From Gaiellasilicea sp037721555 (lineage in GTDB: Bacteria > Actinomycetota > Thermoleophilia > Gaiellales > Gaiellaceae), in NCBI GenBank assembly GCA_037721555.1, contig JBBJOI010000028.1, positions 1 through 34,127 on the forward strand: a DNA stretch of 34,127 nucleotides, written 5' to 3'. Below are positions 21,781 through 29,713 of this stretch, in pieces. The notes beneath the pieces were generated by a model. It saw nothing but the letters and a program-made list of their open reading frames with translations, was not told the origin of the DNA and did not search any database. The translations under genes were made by a program, and so were the position numbers. The first letter of the stretch is position 1; each line of letters starts with the position of its first letter.

Positions 21781-24225
21781 ATGCTTCTGCAGATGCGGAC
21801 TCTCCCTGCGGGCACGGTCACGTTTCTGTTCACCGACATCGAGGGCTCGACGCGCCTGCTGCACGAGCTCGGACCGGAAGGCTACGCCGCAGCCCTCGCC
21901 GAGCATCGTCGTGTGCTGAGGCAAGCGTTCGCCGCGCACGACGGGGTCGAAGTCGACACGCAGGGCGACGCCTTCTTCGTCGCGTTCCCGACCGCACCTG
22001 GTGCGCTGGCGACTGCAACCGAGGCGCAGGCCGCACTGGAGCTCCCGGTGCGGATGGGGGTGCACACGGGCACGCCGCTGCTTGCCGGCGAGGGTTATGT
22101 CGGGATGGACGTGAACCGCGCTTCCCGGATCGCGGCAGCGGGACGTGGCGGCCAGGTGCTCGTGTCGGCCTCGACCCAGGCCCTGGCGGACGGCTTCGAG
22201 CTCCGGGATCTGGGCGAGCAGCGCATGAAGGATCTTGGGGCCGCCGAGCGGGTCTTCCAGCTCGGAACGGCCGACTTCCCACCGCTCAAGACGCTCTACC
22301 AGACGAACCTGCCCGTGCCGGCGACGCCCTTTCTCGGCAGAGCGCGGGAGCTGGCGGAGGTGGTCGAGTCGCTGACCCGGGAGGAGGTGAGACTGCTCAC
22401 CCTGACCGGCCCGGGTGGGACGGGCAAGACACGGTTGGCCCTGCAGGCAGCAGGAGCGGCGGCCGAGCGCTACCCGCACGGGGTGTGGTGGGCGCCGCTC
22501 GCGACGGTCGTCGAGACGACCTCCGTCCTCGATGCTGCCGGTCGCGCCCTGGGGGTGGCTGGCGCGCCTGCACCAGCGATCGCCGACCGGAGACTGCTGC
22601 TCCTGCTCGACAACTTCGAGCACGTGGTCGAGGCGGCGAGGGATCTCGCGGCGCTGCTCGCGGAGTGTCCGAACCTCGACCTGCTCGTGACGAGCCGTGA
22701 GCGCCTCGGCATCGCCGGCGAGTACGTCTACCCCGTCCCGGTGCTCGCGCGGGCGGAGGCCCGGACGCTCTTCACCGCCCGCGCGTGTGCGCTGCGGCCG
22801 GACTTCGAGCCGGACGGAGCGGTGGACGAGCTCTGCGAGCGCCTCGACGACCTGCCGCTCGCGCTCGAGCTCGCCGCAGCTCGTGTCGTGCTGCTCACGC
22901 CCGAGCGGCTGCTCGAGCGGCTCGGCCGCCGCCTCGACCTCCTTCGCGGCGGGCGCGACGCAGATGCGCGGCAGCAAACCCTCCGAGCCACCATCGAGTG
23001 GTCGTACGAGCTGCTCGAGCCGGCCGAGCAACAGCTGTTCGCCCGCCTCGCGGTCTTCGCCGGCGGCTGCACGCTCACCGCCGCGGAGGAGATCTGCGGC
23101 GCCGAGCTCGACACGCTCCAGTCGCTCGTCGAGAAGAGCCTCCTCCGCGTCCGCGGCGGCGGTCGCTTCTGGATGCTCGAGACGATCCGCCACTACTCCC
23201 TCGAACGGCTTGCCGAATCAGGCGAGGCCGAAGCCATGCGGCGGCGTCACGGCAGGTTCTTCCTCGAGCTCGCGGAGTCCGCGAATCTGGCTGCCGAGCG
23301 GATCACGGAGCAGCGATTCGACCTCGTCCTCCCCGACCAGGACAACGCGCGCGCGGCGCTCGATTGGGCCCTGACCGCCGATCCGGTACTCGGACTGCGC
23401 CTTGCGGTCGCGCTCGAGCACTTCTGGGTCAGCTACGGGGCCATAGAAGGCGTCGATCGGACGCAGGCACTGCTCGACTGTGTCGAGACGCCTGAGCTAC
23501 GCGCCCGCGCACTTCGCGCAGTAGGCAGCTCGGCCGACCAAGCCGGCCGGGGGCAGCTCGCTGAGGCCTGTTACGAGGAGAGCCTCCGCGCCTACCGGAA
23601 GCTCGGTGACGACTGGGGCGTCGCGCACCTCCTGATGAGGTTGGCGCACAGTGCACATTCTCGCGGCGCCGGCAACGAGGCCCGCGAGCTTGCCGCCGCC
23701 AGCCTCGAGATCTCGCGTCGCCGGGGCTTCGCCACGGAGGAGATCCAAGTGCTCACGCTCGAGGGCACCCTGATGTGCGAGGGCGGCGATGACGTACGTG
23801 GAACAATGCTGCTCGAGAAGAGTGCCCGCCGTGCCGGCGAGATCGGCTTCATCTGGTGGCAAGTCGTGGCGCTGCAGCGACTCGTGGAGCACCTGCTCTC
23901 ACGCGGACGGGGCGACGACGCGGAGAGTCACGCACGCCAGGCGTTGAGGCTCGTAGGTCGCATCGGTGACGCTCCTCGCCGCGTCTACCTCATTGCGCTG
24001 CTCGCGCGCGCCGCCGCCTTGCGCCGCGACGCGGAGCGAGCCGGTCGCCTCTGGGGCGCCCTCGAGGCGGAGGTGGCGCGAAAGCCGTTGCCGTGGAATC
24101 CTGTCGCCTCGGTTCACGCCGAGCGGGTTCTCGCGCTCGAGGGGCCGGATTTCGATCGTGCGCGGAGCGAAGGCTCGCAGCAGACGCTCGACGAGGCCGT
24201 CGCCTATGCCCTCTCCGTAGACTGA
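21781..24225 (+). CDS. Signal-transduction ATPase: class III nucleotidyl cyclase domain - NB-ARC-like P-loop - TPR-like tail
   Basis: This is an 814-residue regulator. Residues about 8-170 form a class III adenylate/guanylate cyclase domain with both metal-binding Asp residues (TFLFTDIEGST and DTQGDAFFVAF) and the Asn/Arg transition-state pair (GMDVNRASRIAAAG), so it may be active. The ATPase module starts near 190 (VPATPFLGRARELAEV), with Walker A GPGGTGKTRLAL at about 211 and Walker B LLLLLDNFEHVVE. VTSRERLGIAGE, LDDLPLALELAAAR and LRATIEWSYELLEPAEQQLFARLAVFAGG follow, as in AfsR/MalT-like STAND proteins. The remaining 300 residues are helical repeats. No DNA-binding domain is visible. ATG 21793 is an alternative start. 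It is an intact paralogue of the pseudogene at 17883. Confidence 0.88.
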   Translation: MLLQMRTLPAGTVTFLFTDIEGSTRLLHELGPEGYAAALAEHRRVLRQAFAAHDGVEVDTQGDAFFVAFPTAPGALATATEAQAALELPVRMGVHTGTPLLAGEGYVGMDVNRASRIAAAGRGGQVLVSASTQALADGFELRDLGEQRMKDLGAAERVFQLGTADFPPLKTLYQTNLPVPATPFLGRARELAEVVESLTREEVRLLTLTGPGGTGKTRLALQAAGAAAERYPHGVWWAPLATVVETTSVLDAAGRALGVAGAPAPAIADRRLLLLLDNFEHVVEAARDLAALLAECPNLDLLVTSRERLGIAGEYVYPVPVLARAEARTLFTARACALRPDFEPDGAVDELCERLDDLPLALELAAARVVLLTPERLLERLGRRLDLLRGGRDADARQQTLRATIEWSYELLEPAEQQLFARLAVFAGGCTLTAAEEICGAELDTLQSLVEKSLLRVRGGGRFWMLETIRHYSLERLAESGEAEAMRRRHGRFFLELAESANLAAERITEQRFDLVLPDQDNARAALDWALTADPVLGLRLAVALEHFWVSYGAIEGVDRTQALLDCVETPELRARALRAVGSSADQAGRGQLAEACYEESLRAYRKLGDDWGVAHLLMRLAHSAHSRGAGNEARELAAASLEISRRRGFATEEIQVLTLEGTLMCEGGDDVRGTMLLEKSARRAGEIGFIWWQVVALQRLVEHLLSRGRGDDAESHARQALRLVGRIGDAPRRVYLIALLARAAALRRDAERAGRLWGALEAEVARKPLPWNPVASVHAERVLALEGPDFDRARSEGSQQTLDEAVAYALSVD
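24218..24223 (+). promoter_or_regulatory. -10 box (TAGACT) of a leaderless promoter for the UbiD-family gene
   Basis: TAGACT fits TANNNT, lies inside the last codons of the upstream regulator, and ends 7 nt before ATG 24231. A GGAG directly abuts the ATG, too close to work as a ribosome site. Confidence 0.5.
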
Positions 24226-24230
24226 CGGAG

Positions 24231-25736
24231 ATGGCCCCGCCCGCTGATCTGCGCGAGTGGATTCGCCTGCTCGAGCAGGAGGGCGAGCTCGTCCGTATCT
24301 CCGCCGAGGTGGATCCCGACCTCGAGATCACGGAGATCGTCGACCGAACCGTGAAGGCCGGCGGGCCGGCGCTGCTGTTCGAGAGCCCGAAGGGCGCGCG
24401 GCACCCGCTCCTGATCAACCAGTTCGGCACCGAGCGGCGCATGTGCCTCGGCTTCGGCGTCGAGCGGCTCGACGACATCGCCGGCAAGCTCGAGGACGTG
24501 TTGGAGCTGCAGCCGCCGGAGGGGCTGATGGACAAAGTCCGCGGCCTCAAGAAGCTGAAGTCGATCGCGGACTCACGCCCGAAGAGCGTCTCGCGCGGAG
24601 CCTGCCAGGAGGTCGTGCTCACCGGCGACGACCTCGACCTAGGCCTGCTGCCGATCCAGCGCTGCTGGCCCGGCGATCCGGCCCCCTTCATCACGCTCCC
24701 GGCCGTGATCACGAAGGACCCGCGCAACGGCAACCGCAACGTCGGTATGTACCGGATGCAGAAGATCGACGCGTGCTCGACCTACATGCACTGGCAGATC
24801 CACAAGGACGGCCGGGCCGACTATCTCGCGACCGACGGGCAGATCCCGGTTGCGGTCGCCCTCGGGCTCGACCCGATCACCGCCTACTCGGCCTCCGCGC
24901 CGCTCCCGAAGCACATCGACGAGTTCATGCTCGCCGGCTTCCTCAGGGGCGAGCCGGTCGAGCTCGTTCGGGCGAAGACGATCGACCTCGAGGTGCCGGC
25001 GAACGCGGAGATCGTCCTCGAGGGCGTGATCGCGAAGGACGAGCTCGGGATCGAGGGGCCATTCGGCGACCACACCGGCTACTACACGGCTCCCGAGCCG
25101 TTCCCGATCTTTCGGTTGACGGCGATCACGATGCGCCGTGACGCGATCTACCCGTCGATCGTCGTCGGCAAGCCCCCGCAGGAGGATGCCTGGCTCGGGA
25201 AGGCGACCGAGCGGATCTTCCTGCCGGCCGTGAAGTTGACCGTGCCCGAGATCGTCGACTACGACCTGCCCGTCGCTGGCGCCTTCCACAACTGCGTGAT
25301 CGTCTCGATCCGCAAGGCCTTTCCCGGCCATGCCAGGAAGGTGATGCACGCGATCTGGGGCCTCGGGATGCTGAGCCTGTCGAAGTCGGTCGTCGTCGTA
25401 GACGAGCACGTGAACGTGCACGACTACAACGAGGTCTTCTTCTACGTCGGCGCGAACGTCGATCCCAAGCGCGACATCCTCATTACCGAGGGGCCGCTCG
25501 ACCACCTCGACCACGCGCCGACGCTCCAGTTCGTCGGCGGCAAGGTCGGCATCGACGCGACCGCGAAGGGGCCTGCCGAGGGCACTCGCGAGTGGCCGGA
25601 GGAGATCGCAATGAGCGAGACGATCCGGGAGCTCGTCGACCGACGCTGGAGCGAGTACGGGATACCGGCGCAGAGCAATGGTGCCATAGGGCAAAATGGC
25701 TCGAGAAGGCGTTTGCGACACCTGGTACGTCGTTGA
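24231..25736 (+). CDS. UbiD-family prenylated-FMN decarboxylase
   Basis: This 501-residue member of the UbiD family decarboxylates aromatic or unsaturated acids with the prFMN cofactor made by UbiX. Visible landmarks: LREWIRLLEQEGELVRI at the N-terminus, NVGMYRMQKIDACSTYMHWQIHKDGR (prFMN/metal region), and IVLEGVIAKDELGIEGPFGDHTGYY with the conserved acidic residues of the Glu-Arg-Glu active site. EDAWLGKATERIFLPAVKL and FPGHARKVMHAIWG follow. It opens the block that also encodes UbiX, MenG and MqnA/E/C. The likely role is therefore decarboxylation of the prenylated futalosine-pathway intermediate (the MqnL step). That assignment rests on context. The last 20 or so residues (NGAIGQNGSRRRLRHLVRR) are a non-conserved basic tail. 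Confidence 0.92.
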   Translation: MAPPADLREWIRLLEQEGELVRISAEVDPDLEITEIVDRTVKAGGPALLFESPKGARHPLLINQFGTERRMCLGFGVERLDDIAGKLEDVLELQPPEGLMDKVRGLKKLKSIADSRPKSVSRGACQEVVLTGDDLDLGLLPIQRCWPGDPAPFITLPAVITKDPRNGNRNVGMYRMQKIDACSTYMHWQIHKDGRADYLATDGQIPVAVALGLDPITAYSASAPLPKHIDEFMLAGFLRGEPVELVRAKTIDLEVPANAEIVLEGVIAKDELGIEGPFGDHTGYYTAPEPFPIFRLTAITMRRDAIYPSIVVGKPPQEDAWLGKATERIFLPAVKLTVPEIVDYDLPVAGAFHNCVIVSIRKAFPGHARKVMHAIWGLGMLSLSKSVVVVDEHVNVHDYNEVFFYVGANVDPKRDILITEGPLDHLDHAPTLQFVGGKVGIDATAKGPAEGTREWPEEIAMSETIRELVDRRWSEYGIPAQSNGAIGQNGSRRRLRHLVRR

Positions 25737-25762
25737 CAGCCGGGGCAGCCCGCGGGTTAGAT
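25733..25762 (+). promoter_or_regulatory. Possible promoter of the quinol:cytochrome c reductase operon
   Basis: TTGACA (25733-25738) overlaps the UbiD stop. TTAGAT (25757-25762) follows 18 bp later, and the heptamer TTAGATG recurs at 25772-25778. An AAGGA ribosome site precedes TTG 25795. The -35 is perfect and the -10 weak. Confidence 0.4.
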
Positions 25763-25794
25763 GAAGCGGGATTAGATGGAGTAAGGACGAGAGC

Positions 25795-26751
25795 TTGAGC
25801 CAGCACGAGACCGAGAAGCCACACCTGCCGCCACCAAGCTTGTGGCCGCTCGGCTTTGCGATCGGCATCGCATGCCTGCTCACCGGGCTCGTCGTCAGCT
25901 GGGTCGCGGCAGCAATGGGCGCTGTGATCGCGCTCGTTTTTGGCTTCCTCTGGATCCGCGACGTGACGAGCGCCGTTCGCGTACCCGCGGTTCCGGTCGA
26001 GCCGGAGACGCGTCCGCGAGCCCCCGCTCTCGGCGACGGGGCACCGGCTCCGACGGAGGGCGAGGACGGCATGCCGCTCATGTCGGAGCAGGAGATCGGC
26101 GAGACCTACTCCCGCAGCGGCTTCCTCTCATTCACGACCCTCGGCCTCGGCGCCGTCATCGGCGGCGTCATCACCGTGCCTGTGCTCGGCTTCGCGGTAT
26201 TGCCCTCGTTCACGAACCAGCGCAAGCAGAACGTCGAGCTCGGCCCGCTGGAGGAGTTCCCTGAAGGGCGGTACGTGATCGCCACCTATCTCGAGGATCC
26301 CGAGATCGGCGAGGTGAGCCGCCGCACGATGTTCGTCCGCAACAACGGCCTGCTGGAGACGGCCCCGAGCTTCACCATCCTCTTCTCGCGGTGCGTGCAC
26401 CTCGGTTGCCCGGTACAGCCGAACGGCCCGGTCGACGCGGACAAGATGAAGAAGGTGGGCGAGTTCAACGTCGAGCTCACCCCCGTGCAGCCCTCCGGTT
26501 TCGGCTGCCCCTGTCACGGAGGCCAGTACGACACGGAGGGCAACCGCACCGCCGGGCCACCCGTGCGGGCGCTCGACCGGGCCGAGTTCTCGGTTCGCGA
26601 CGGGAAGTTGTGGCTGGGCGAGTACTACAGCGTCGGCAAGGTCGAGGGCACCGGGGCGAGGGCGCGCATCCAGAGGTACGGCCACGCGAGCCCGGGCGTG
26701 CACGTCGACGGGATCGAGTCGTGGCTCTATCCGATCGAGGTGCCCGGGTAA
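25795..26751 (+). CDS. qcrA: Rieske iron-sulphur subunit of menaquinol:cytochrome c reductase
   Basis: This is a 318-residue Rieske protein. Two membrane segments near the N-terminus (LWPLGFAIGIACLLTGLVVSWVAA, AMGAVIALVFGFLWI) and a third after a Pro-rich loop (LSFTTLGLGAVIGGVITVPVLGFAVLPSF) give the three-span topology seen in actinobacterial QcrA. The [2Fe-2S] ligands lie in CVHLGC (residue about 200) and CPCHGGQYD (about 237), with the Pro loop AGPPVRALDRAEF. It takes an electron from menaquinol and passes it to cytochrome c. Start TTG 25795 has an AAGGA site 7 nt before it. The stop overlaps the cytochrome b ATG by 1 nt (TAATG). Confidence 0.93.
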   Translation: MSQHETEKPHLPPPSLWPLGFAIGIACLLTGLVVSWVAAAMGAVIALVFGFLWIRDVTSAVRVPAVPVEPETRPRAPALGDGAPAPTEGEDGMPLMSEQEIGETYSRSGFLSFTTLGLGAVIGGVITVPVLGFAVLPSFTNQRKQNVELGPLEEFPEGRYVIATYLEDPEIGEVSRRTMFVRNNGLLETAPSFTILFSRCVHLGCPVQPNGPVDADKMKKVGEFNVELTPVQPSGFGCPCHGGQYDTEGNRTAGPPVRALDRAEFSVRDGKLWLGEYYSVGKVEGTGARARIQRYGHASPGVHVDGIESWLYPIEVPG

Positions 26752-27560
26752 TGGCCACGACGACACGGAGGAAATCCGCTCGCCGCCAACAGCTCGAGGC
26801 GACGGTCACGTATCCCCTCGACTGGCTCGAGGAGCGCTCGGGCCTCATCGGCGCGACCAAGTACTTTCTCTTCCGCAAGGTGCCCCGTGACACGAGCTGG
26901 TTCCACACGCTCGGCTCGGCGACGCTCACCGCCTTCCTCGTGCAGGCGATCACCGGCGTCATCCTCGCCTTCTACTACAAGCCCGATGCCGATTCTGCCT
27001 ACGAGTCGATCCAGGCGATCACGAACGACCTGACGCTCGGCTGGCTCGTGCGCGGCATGCATCGCTGGGGCGCGAGCGTCTTCGTCATCCTGATGTTCCT
27101 GCACATGGCGCGCGTCTTCCTGTTCGGTGCCTATAAGTACCCGCGCGAGCTGAACTGGATCATCGGCGTGCTGCTGCTCGCGCTCGGCCTGGCGGAAGGG
27201 TTCACCGGCTACCTGCTCCCGTGGGATCAGACGGCGTACTGGGCGACCGTCGTCGGGATCAACATCAACGCCACGGCGCCGTTTCTCGGTCCCTTCATCG
27301 CGCAGTTCCTGCAAGGGGGCGCCGCCATCGGCGATGACACCTTGAGCAAGTTCTATGCGCTCCACATGCTCGCGATCCCGGGCGCACTCATGGGCCTGAT
27401 CGGTCTGCACCTGTACCTCGTGATGCGGCTCGGCGTCACCTCCCCGCCGTGGTCGAAGGAGGCAGCCGGCCGCGACCGTGCGCCGGTGGTGGAGCCGACC
27501 ACGAACGGGCGCTCGGGTCTCACCCGGCCGGGCTCGCGGGGAGGCTCCAATGGCAGCTAG
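26751..27560 (+). CDS. qcrB: Short (b6-type) cytochrome b subunit
   Basis: This 269-residue protein corresponds to the N-terminal half of cytochrome b, as in b6f and Bacillus complexes, with four membrane helices. Haem ligands: His in GMHRWGASVFV and in MFLHMARV, 14 apart; then His in ALHMLAIPG and in IGLHLYLVM, 15 apart. The 15-residue second spacing is the b6-type pattern; mitochondrial-type cytochrome b has 14. The quinol-site motif GYLLPWDQTAYWA is present. At the place where b6 proteins carry the Cys that binds the extra haem c (FYCLGG-like), this protein reads FHTLGS, so that haem is probably not covalently held. A Pro/Gly-rich tail follows. The gene overlaps qcrC by 11 nt. Confidence 0.92.
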   Translation: MATTTRRKSARRQQLEATVTYPLDWLEERSGLIGATKYFLFRKVPRDTSWFHTLGSATLTAFLVQAITGVILAFYYKPDADSAYESIQAITNDLTLGWLVRGMHRWGASVFVILMFLHMARVFLFGAYKYPRELNWIIGVLLLALGLAEGFTGYLLPWDQTAYWATVVGININATAPFLGPFIAQFLQGGAAIGDDTLSKFYALHMLAIPGALMGLIGLHLYLVMRLGVTSPPWSKEAAGRDRAPVVEPTTNGRSGLTRPGSRGGSNGS

Positions 27561-28398
27561 ATCGACTCCCCCGCGGCGGATCGTCGAGCGGCGCACGCAG
27601 CACCAGCGCTACAAGGAGGACGTCCAGGAGAACGGCAAGTCGTTCTTCCCGCACGCGATGTTCCACGACACGGTGATGAGCCTCGTGGTCGTCGGCGTGA
27701 TCGTCGGGCTCGCCGTCGTGTGGCACCTCGACGCCGACGGCACGAAAGCCGGTTTTCTCGGCCCGCACTACACGGAGGAGGCCGATCCCGGCACGACGGA
27801 CTTCATCCCGCGCCCGGACTGGTACTTCCTGTTTCTCTTCTATCTGCTCCGGATCTTCAAGTGGCCGGAGTCGGTGATTCTCGGCACGGTCGGGATTCCC
27901 ACGATTCTGCTCGTGCTCCTGCTCGCGCTCCCCTTCATCGACCTGCGGCGCGAGCGGCGGCTGCTGCGCCGGCCCGTCGCCATCGTCGCCGCGATCCTCG
28001 TCGTCATCTCGATGGGGGTGCTCACCTACAAGGGTGCGACAGCCGAGGAGGCGCTCGGCACGACGCTCGTGGAGGCGGTGCCCGAGTGGGCTCAGAAGCA
28101 GGGGTTCGAGGGCGACGAGCAGGCGCTCGCGGGCGCGCGCCTCTTCGCAGCTTCCGGGTGCGGCCAGTGCCACATCTACCTCGGTCTCGGCTCGCCCAAC
28201 CTCGGCGCTCCGGAGCTGACGGAGATCGGCAACGGCGACCGCGGAATCGACTACTTCAGGCAGTACGTCGCCAATCCGCGTGAGTTCGGCAACCAGGTCA
28301 TGACCCAGTACGGCGAAGAGTTCGGCGGCAGCCTGAACGACGATCAGCTCAGGCAGATCGCCACCTTCCTCGACGCGTCCAAGGGCACCAAGGAGTAG
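27550..28398 (+). CDS. qcrC: Fused subunit IV - cytochrome c of the quinol:cytochrome c reductase
   Basis: This 282-residue protein joins the C-terminal half of cytochrome b (subunit IV, about residues 1-160) to a cytochrome c domain. Subunit IV has helices SLVVVGVIVGLAVVWHL, WYFLFLFYLLRIFKW and SVILGTVGIPTILLVLLLALPFI, with the quinol-oxidation motif PDWY where PEWY is usual. A further helix, VAIVAAILVVISMGVLTY, leads into the cytochrome c domain with the haem site CGQCH at about residue 201 and a candidate Met ligand in NQVMTQYG. This fusion matches Bacillus QcrC rather than the di-haem QcrC of mycobacteria. ATG 27550 lies within the end of qcrB. Confidence 0.93.
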   Translation: MAARSTPPRRIVERRTQHQRYKEDVQENGKSFFPHAMFHDTVMSLVVVGVIVGLAVVWHLDADGTKAGFLGPHYTEEADPGTTDFIPRPDWYFLFLFYLLRIFKWPESVILGTVGIPTILLVLLLALPFIDLRRERRLLRRPVAIVAAILVVISMGVLTYKGATAEEALGTTLVEAVPEWAQKQGFEGDEQALAGARLFAASGCGQCHIYLGLGSPNLGAPELTEIGNGDRGIDYFRQYVANPREFGNQVMTQYGEEFGGSLNDDQLRQIATFLDASKGTKE

Positions 28399-28401
28399 GA
28401 C

Positions 28402-28986
28402 ATGCGCGTGTTTCTCGGCGTAACGGGCGCCTCGGGCGCGCCGTACGCCGCCCGGCTGCTGCGCGCGCTCGGCGACCTCGACTGCGAGGTGGGGCTCACC
28501 GCCTCCGCCGCCGGCATCGAGGTGCTCGCAACCGAGCTCTACGGCGACCCGAGCCTGCCGCGGGCGGAGGTGCTCGAACGCTTCGTCGGCAGCGCGCAGA
28601 ACGTCACCGCCTACGAAGTGAACGACTACAAGTCGCCCTATGCCTCGGGCTCTGCGAAGGTCGACGCCTACGTCATCTGTCCGTGCTCGATGTCCACGGT
28701 TGGCACGCTCGCGACGGGTGCGATGGCGAACCTGATCCACCGCGCGGCCTCGGTCGCGCTCAAGGAGGGGCGGAAGCTCGTGCTGGTGCCGCGCGAGACG
28801 CCGCTCTCGTCGATCCACCTGGACGGCCTCGCAACGTTGGGGAGAGCGGGTGCGACGATCCTCTTTGCAGCGCCTGGCTTCTACCACGGTGCGCAGACGA
28901 TCGACGACCTCGTCGATTTCATCGTCGCGCGCATCCTCGACCAGCTCGGCCTCGACAATTCCCTGATCGCGCGGTGGGGCCAATGA
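28402..28986 (+). CDS. ubiX: Flavin prenyltransferase UbiX
   Basis: This 194-residue enzyme prenylates FMN to make the cofactor of UbiD enzymes. Family motifs are complete: GVTGASGAPYAARLLRAL (FMN-binding), NDYKSPYASGSAKVDAYVICPCSMSTVGTLATGAMANLIHRAASVALKEGRKLVLVPRETPLSSIHL and the C-terminal PGFYHGAQTIDDLVDFIVARILDQLGL. An AAGGAG site precedes ATG 28402. The gene directly follows the reductase operon and serves the UbiD gene 2.7 kb upstream, probably in menaquinone synthesis. Confidence 0.95.
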   Translation: MRVFLGVTGASGAPYAARLLRALGDLDCEVGLTASAAGIEVLATELYGDPSLPRAEVLERFVGSAQNVTAYEVNDYKSPYASGSAKVDAYVICPCSMSTVGTLATGAMANLIHRAASVALKEGRKLVLVPRETPLSSIHLDGLATLGRAGATILFAAPGFYHGAQTIDDLVDFIVARILDQLGLDNSLIARWGQ

Positions 28987-28996
28987 GGCTGACGGG

Positions 28997-29713
28997 GTGA
29001 CGGTCGAGGCCGGTTCTTTGACGCCGGACGGAGTCCGGCGCATGTTCGACCGGATCGCGCCGGTCTACGACGTGATGAACCGGGTCATGACCGCCGGCCT
29101 CGACCGGCGCTGGCGGCGCTTGACGGTGCGTGCCACTGTCCGGCCGGGGGACCGCGTCCTCGATGCCTGCTGCGGCACCGGCGACCTGGCGATTGCCGTG
29201 AAGGAGCAGGGAGCCGACGTTGTCGGGCTCGACTTCTCCGACCGGATGCTCGAGCGGGCACGGCGCAAGGCGCCGCAGCTCGAGTGGGTTCGCGGAGACC
29301 TGCTCGAACTTCCCTTCGCGAACGCGAGCTTCGACGCGGCGACGGTCGGCTTCGGTGTCCGCAACGTCGCCGACCTCCCGCGCGGCCTCGCCGAGTTGCG
29401 ACGGGTGCTGAAGCCGAAGGGGCGGGTCGGGATCCTCGAGATCACCCGGCCGCGGGGGCCGCTGCGCGTCTTCTACCGGCTCTGGTTCGACCTGCTCATC
29501 CCGCTCGCGGGCAAGATCCTTCCCGGTGGCAAGGCCTATGCGTACCTGCCTGCGAGCGTCCGACGGTTTCCAGGCCCCGAAGAGCTCGCGCGCGTGATGG
29601 CCGCGAGCGGCTTCTGCGACGTGACCTTCCGGCGGCTCGCCGGCGGCATCGTCGCCCTCCATGTCGGAACGGCATCGGAGTCGCGTAGCGATTCCGAAGG
29701 GCGGCATCCGTGA
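28997..29713 (+). CDS. ubiE: Demethylmenaquinone methyltransferase (UbiE/MenG)
   Basis: This 238-residue SAM-dependent methyltransferase performs the last step of menaquinone synthesis. Visible: VRRMFDRIAPVYDVMNRVMTAGLDRRWRR, VLDACCGTGDLAIAVKEQGADVVGLDFSDRML (SAM motif I), ATVGFGVRNVADLPRGLAELRRVLKPKGRVGILEITRP, and RRLAGGIVALHVG where the family normally ends. A Ser-rich tail (TASESRSDSEGRHP) follows, coded by a 23-bp palindrome (29675-29697), apparently an addition. GTG 28997 starts 10 nt after ubiX. The stop overlaps the next GTG by 4 nt. Confidence 0.95.
   Translation: MTVEAGSLTPDGVRRMFDRIAPVYDVMNRVMTAGLDRRWRRLTVRATVRPGDRVLDACCGTGDLAIAVKEQGADVVGLDFSDRMLERARRKAPQLEWVRGDLLELPFANASFDAATVGFGVRNVADLPRGLAELRRVLKPKGRVGILEITRPRGPLRVFYRLWFDLLIPLAGKILPGGKAYAYLPASVRRFPGPEELARVMAASGFCDVTFRRLAGGIVALHVGTASESRSDSEGRHP
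29675..29697. repeat. Intragenic palindrome at the ubiE 3' end
   Basis: TCGGAGTCGC, spacer GTA, GCGATTCCGA: a 10-bp stem with one G-T pair. It lies past the conserved end of UbiE and codes its Ser/Arg/Asp-rich tail. It shares the core TCGCGYAGCGA with the palindrome at 29733. Confidence 0.75.

Noticed and set aside
4015..25770. Shared 13-mer TAGATGAAGCGGG at about 4015 and 25758
   Set aside because: A 13-base match is expected by chance in 34 kb, and the flanks are unrelated.
27520..29043. 507-codon minus-strand open frame opposite qcrC and ubiX
   Set aside because: Spans two well-supported plus-strand genes and has no recognisable domain.
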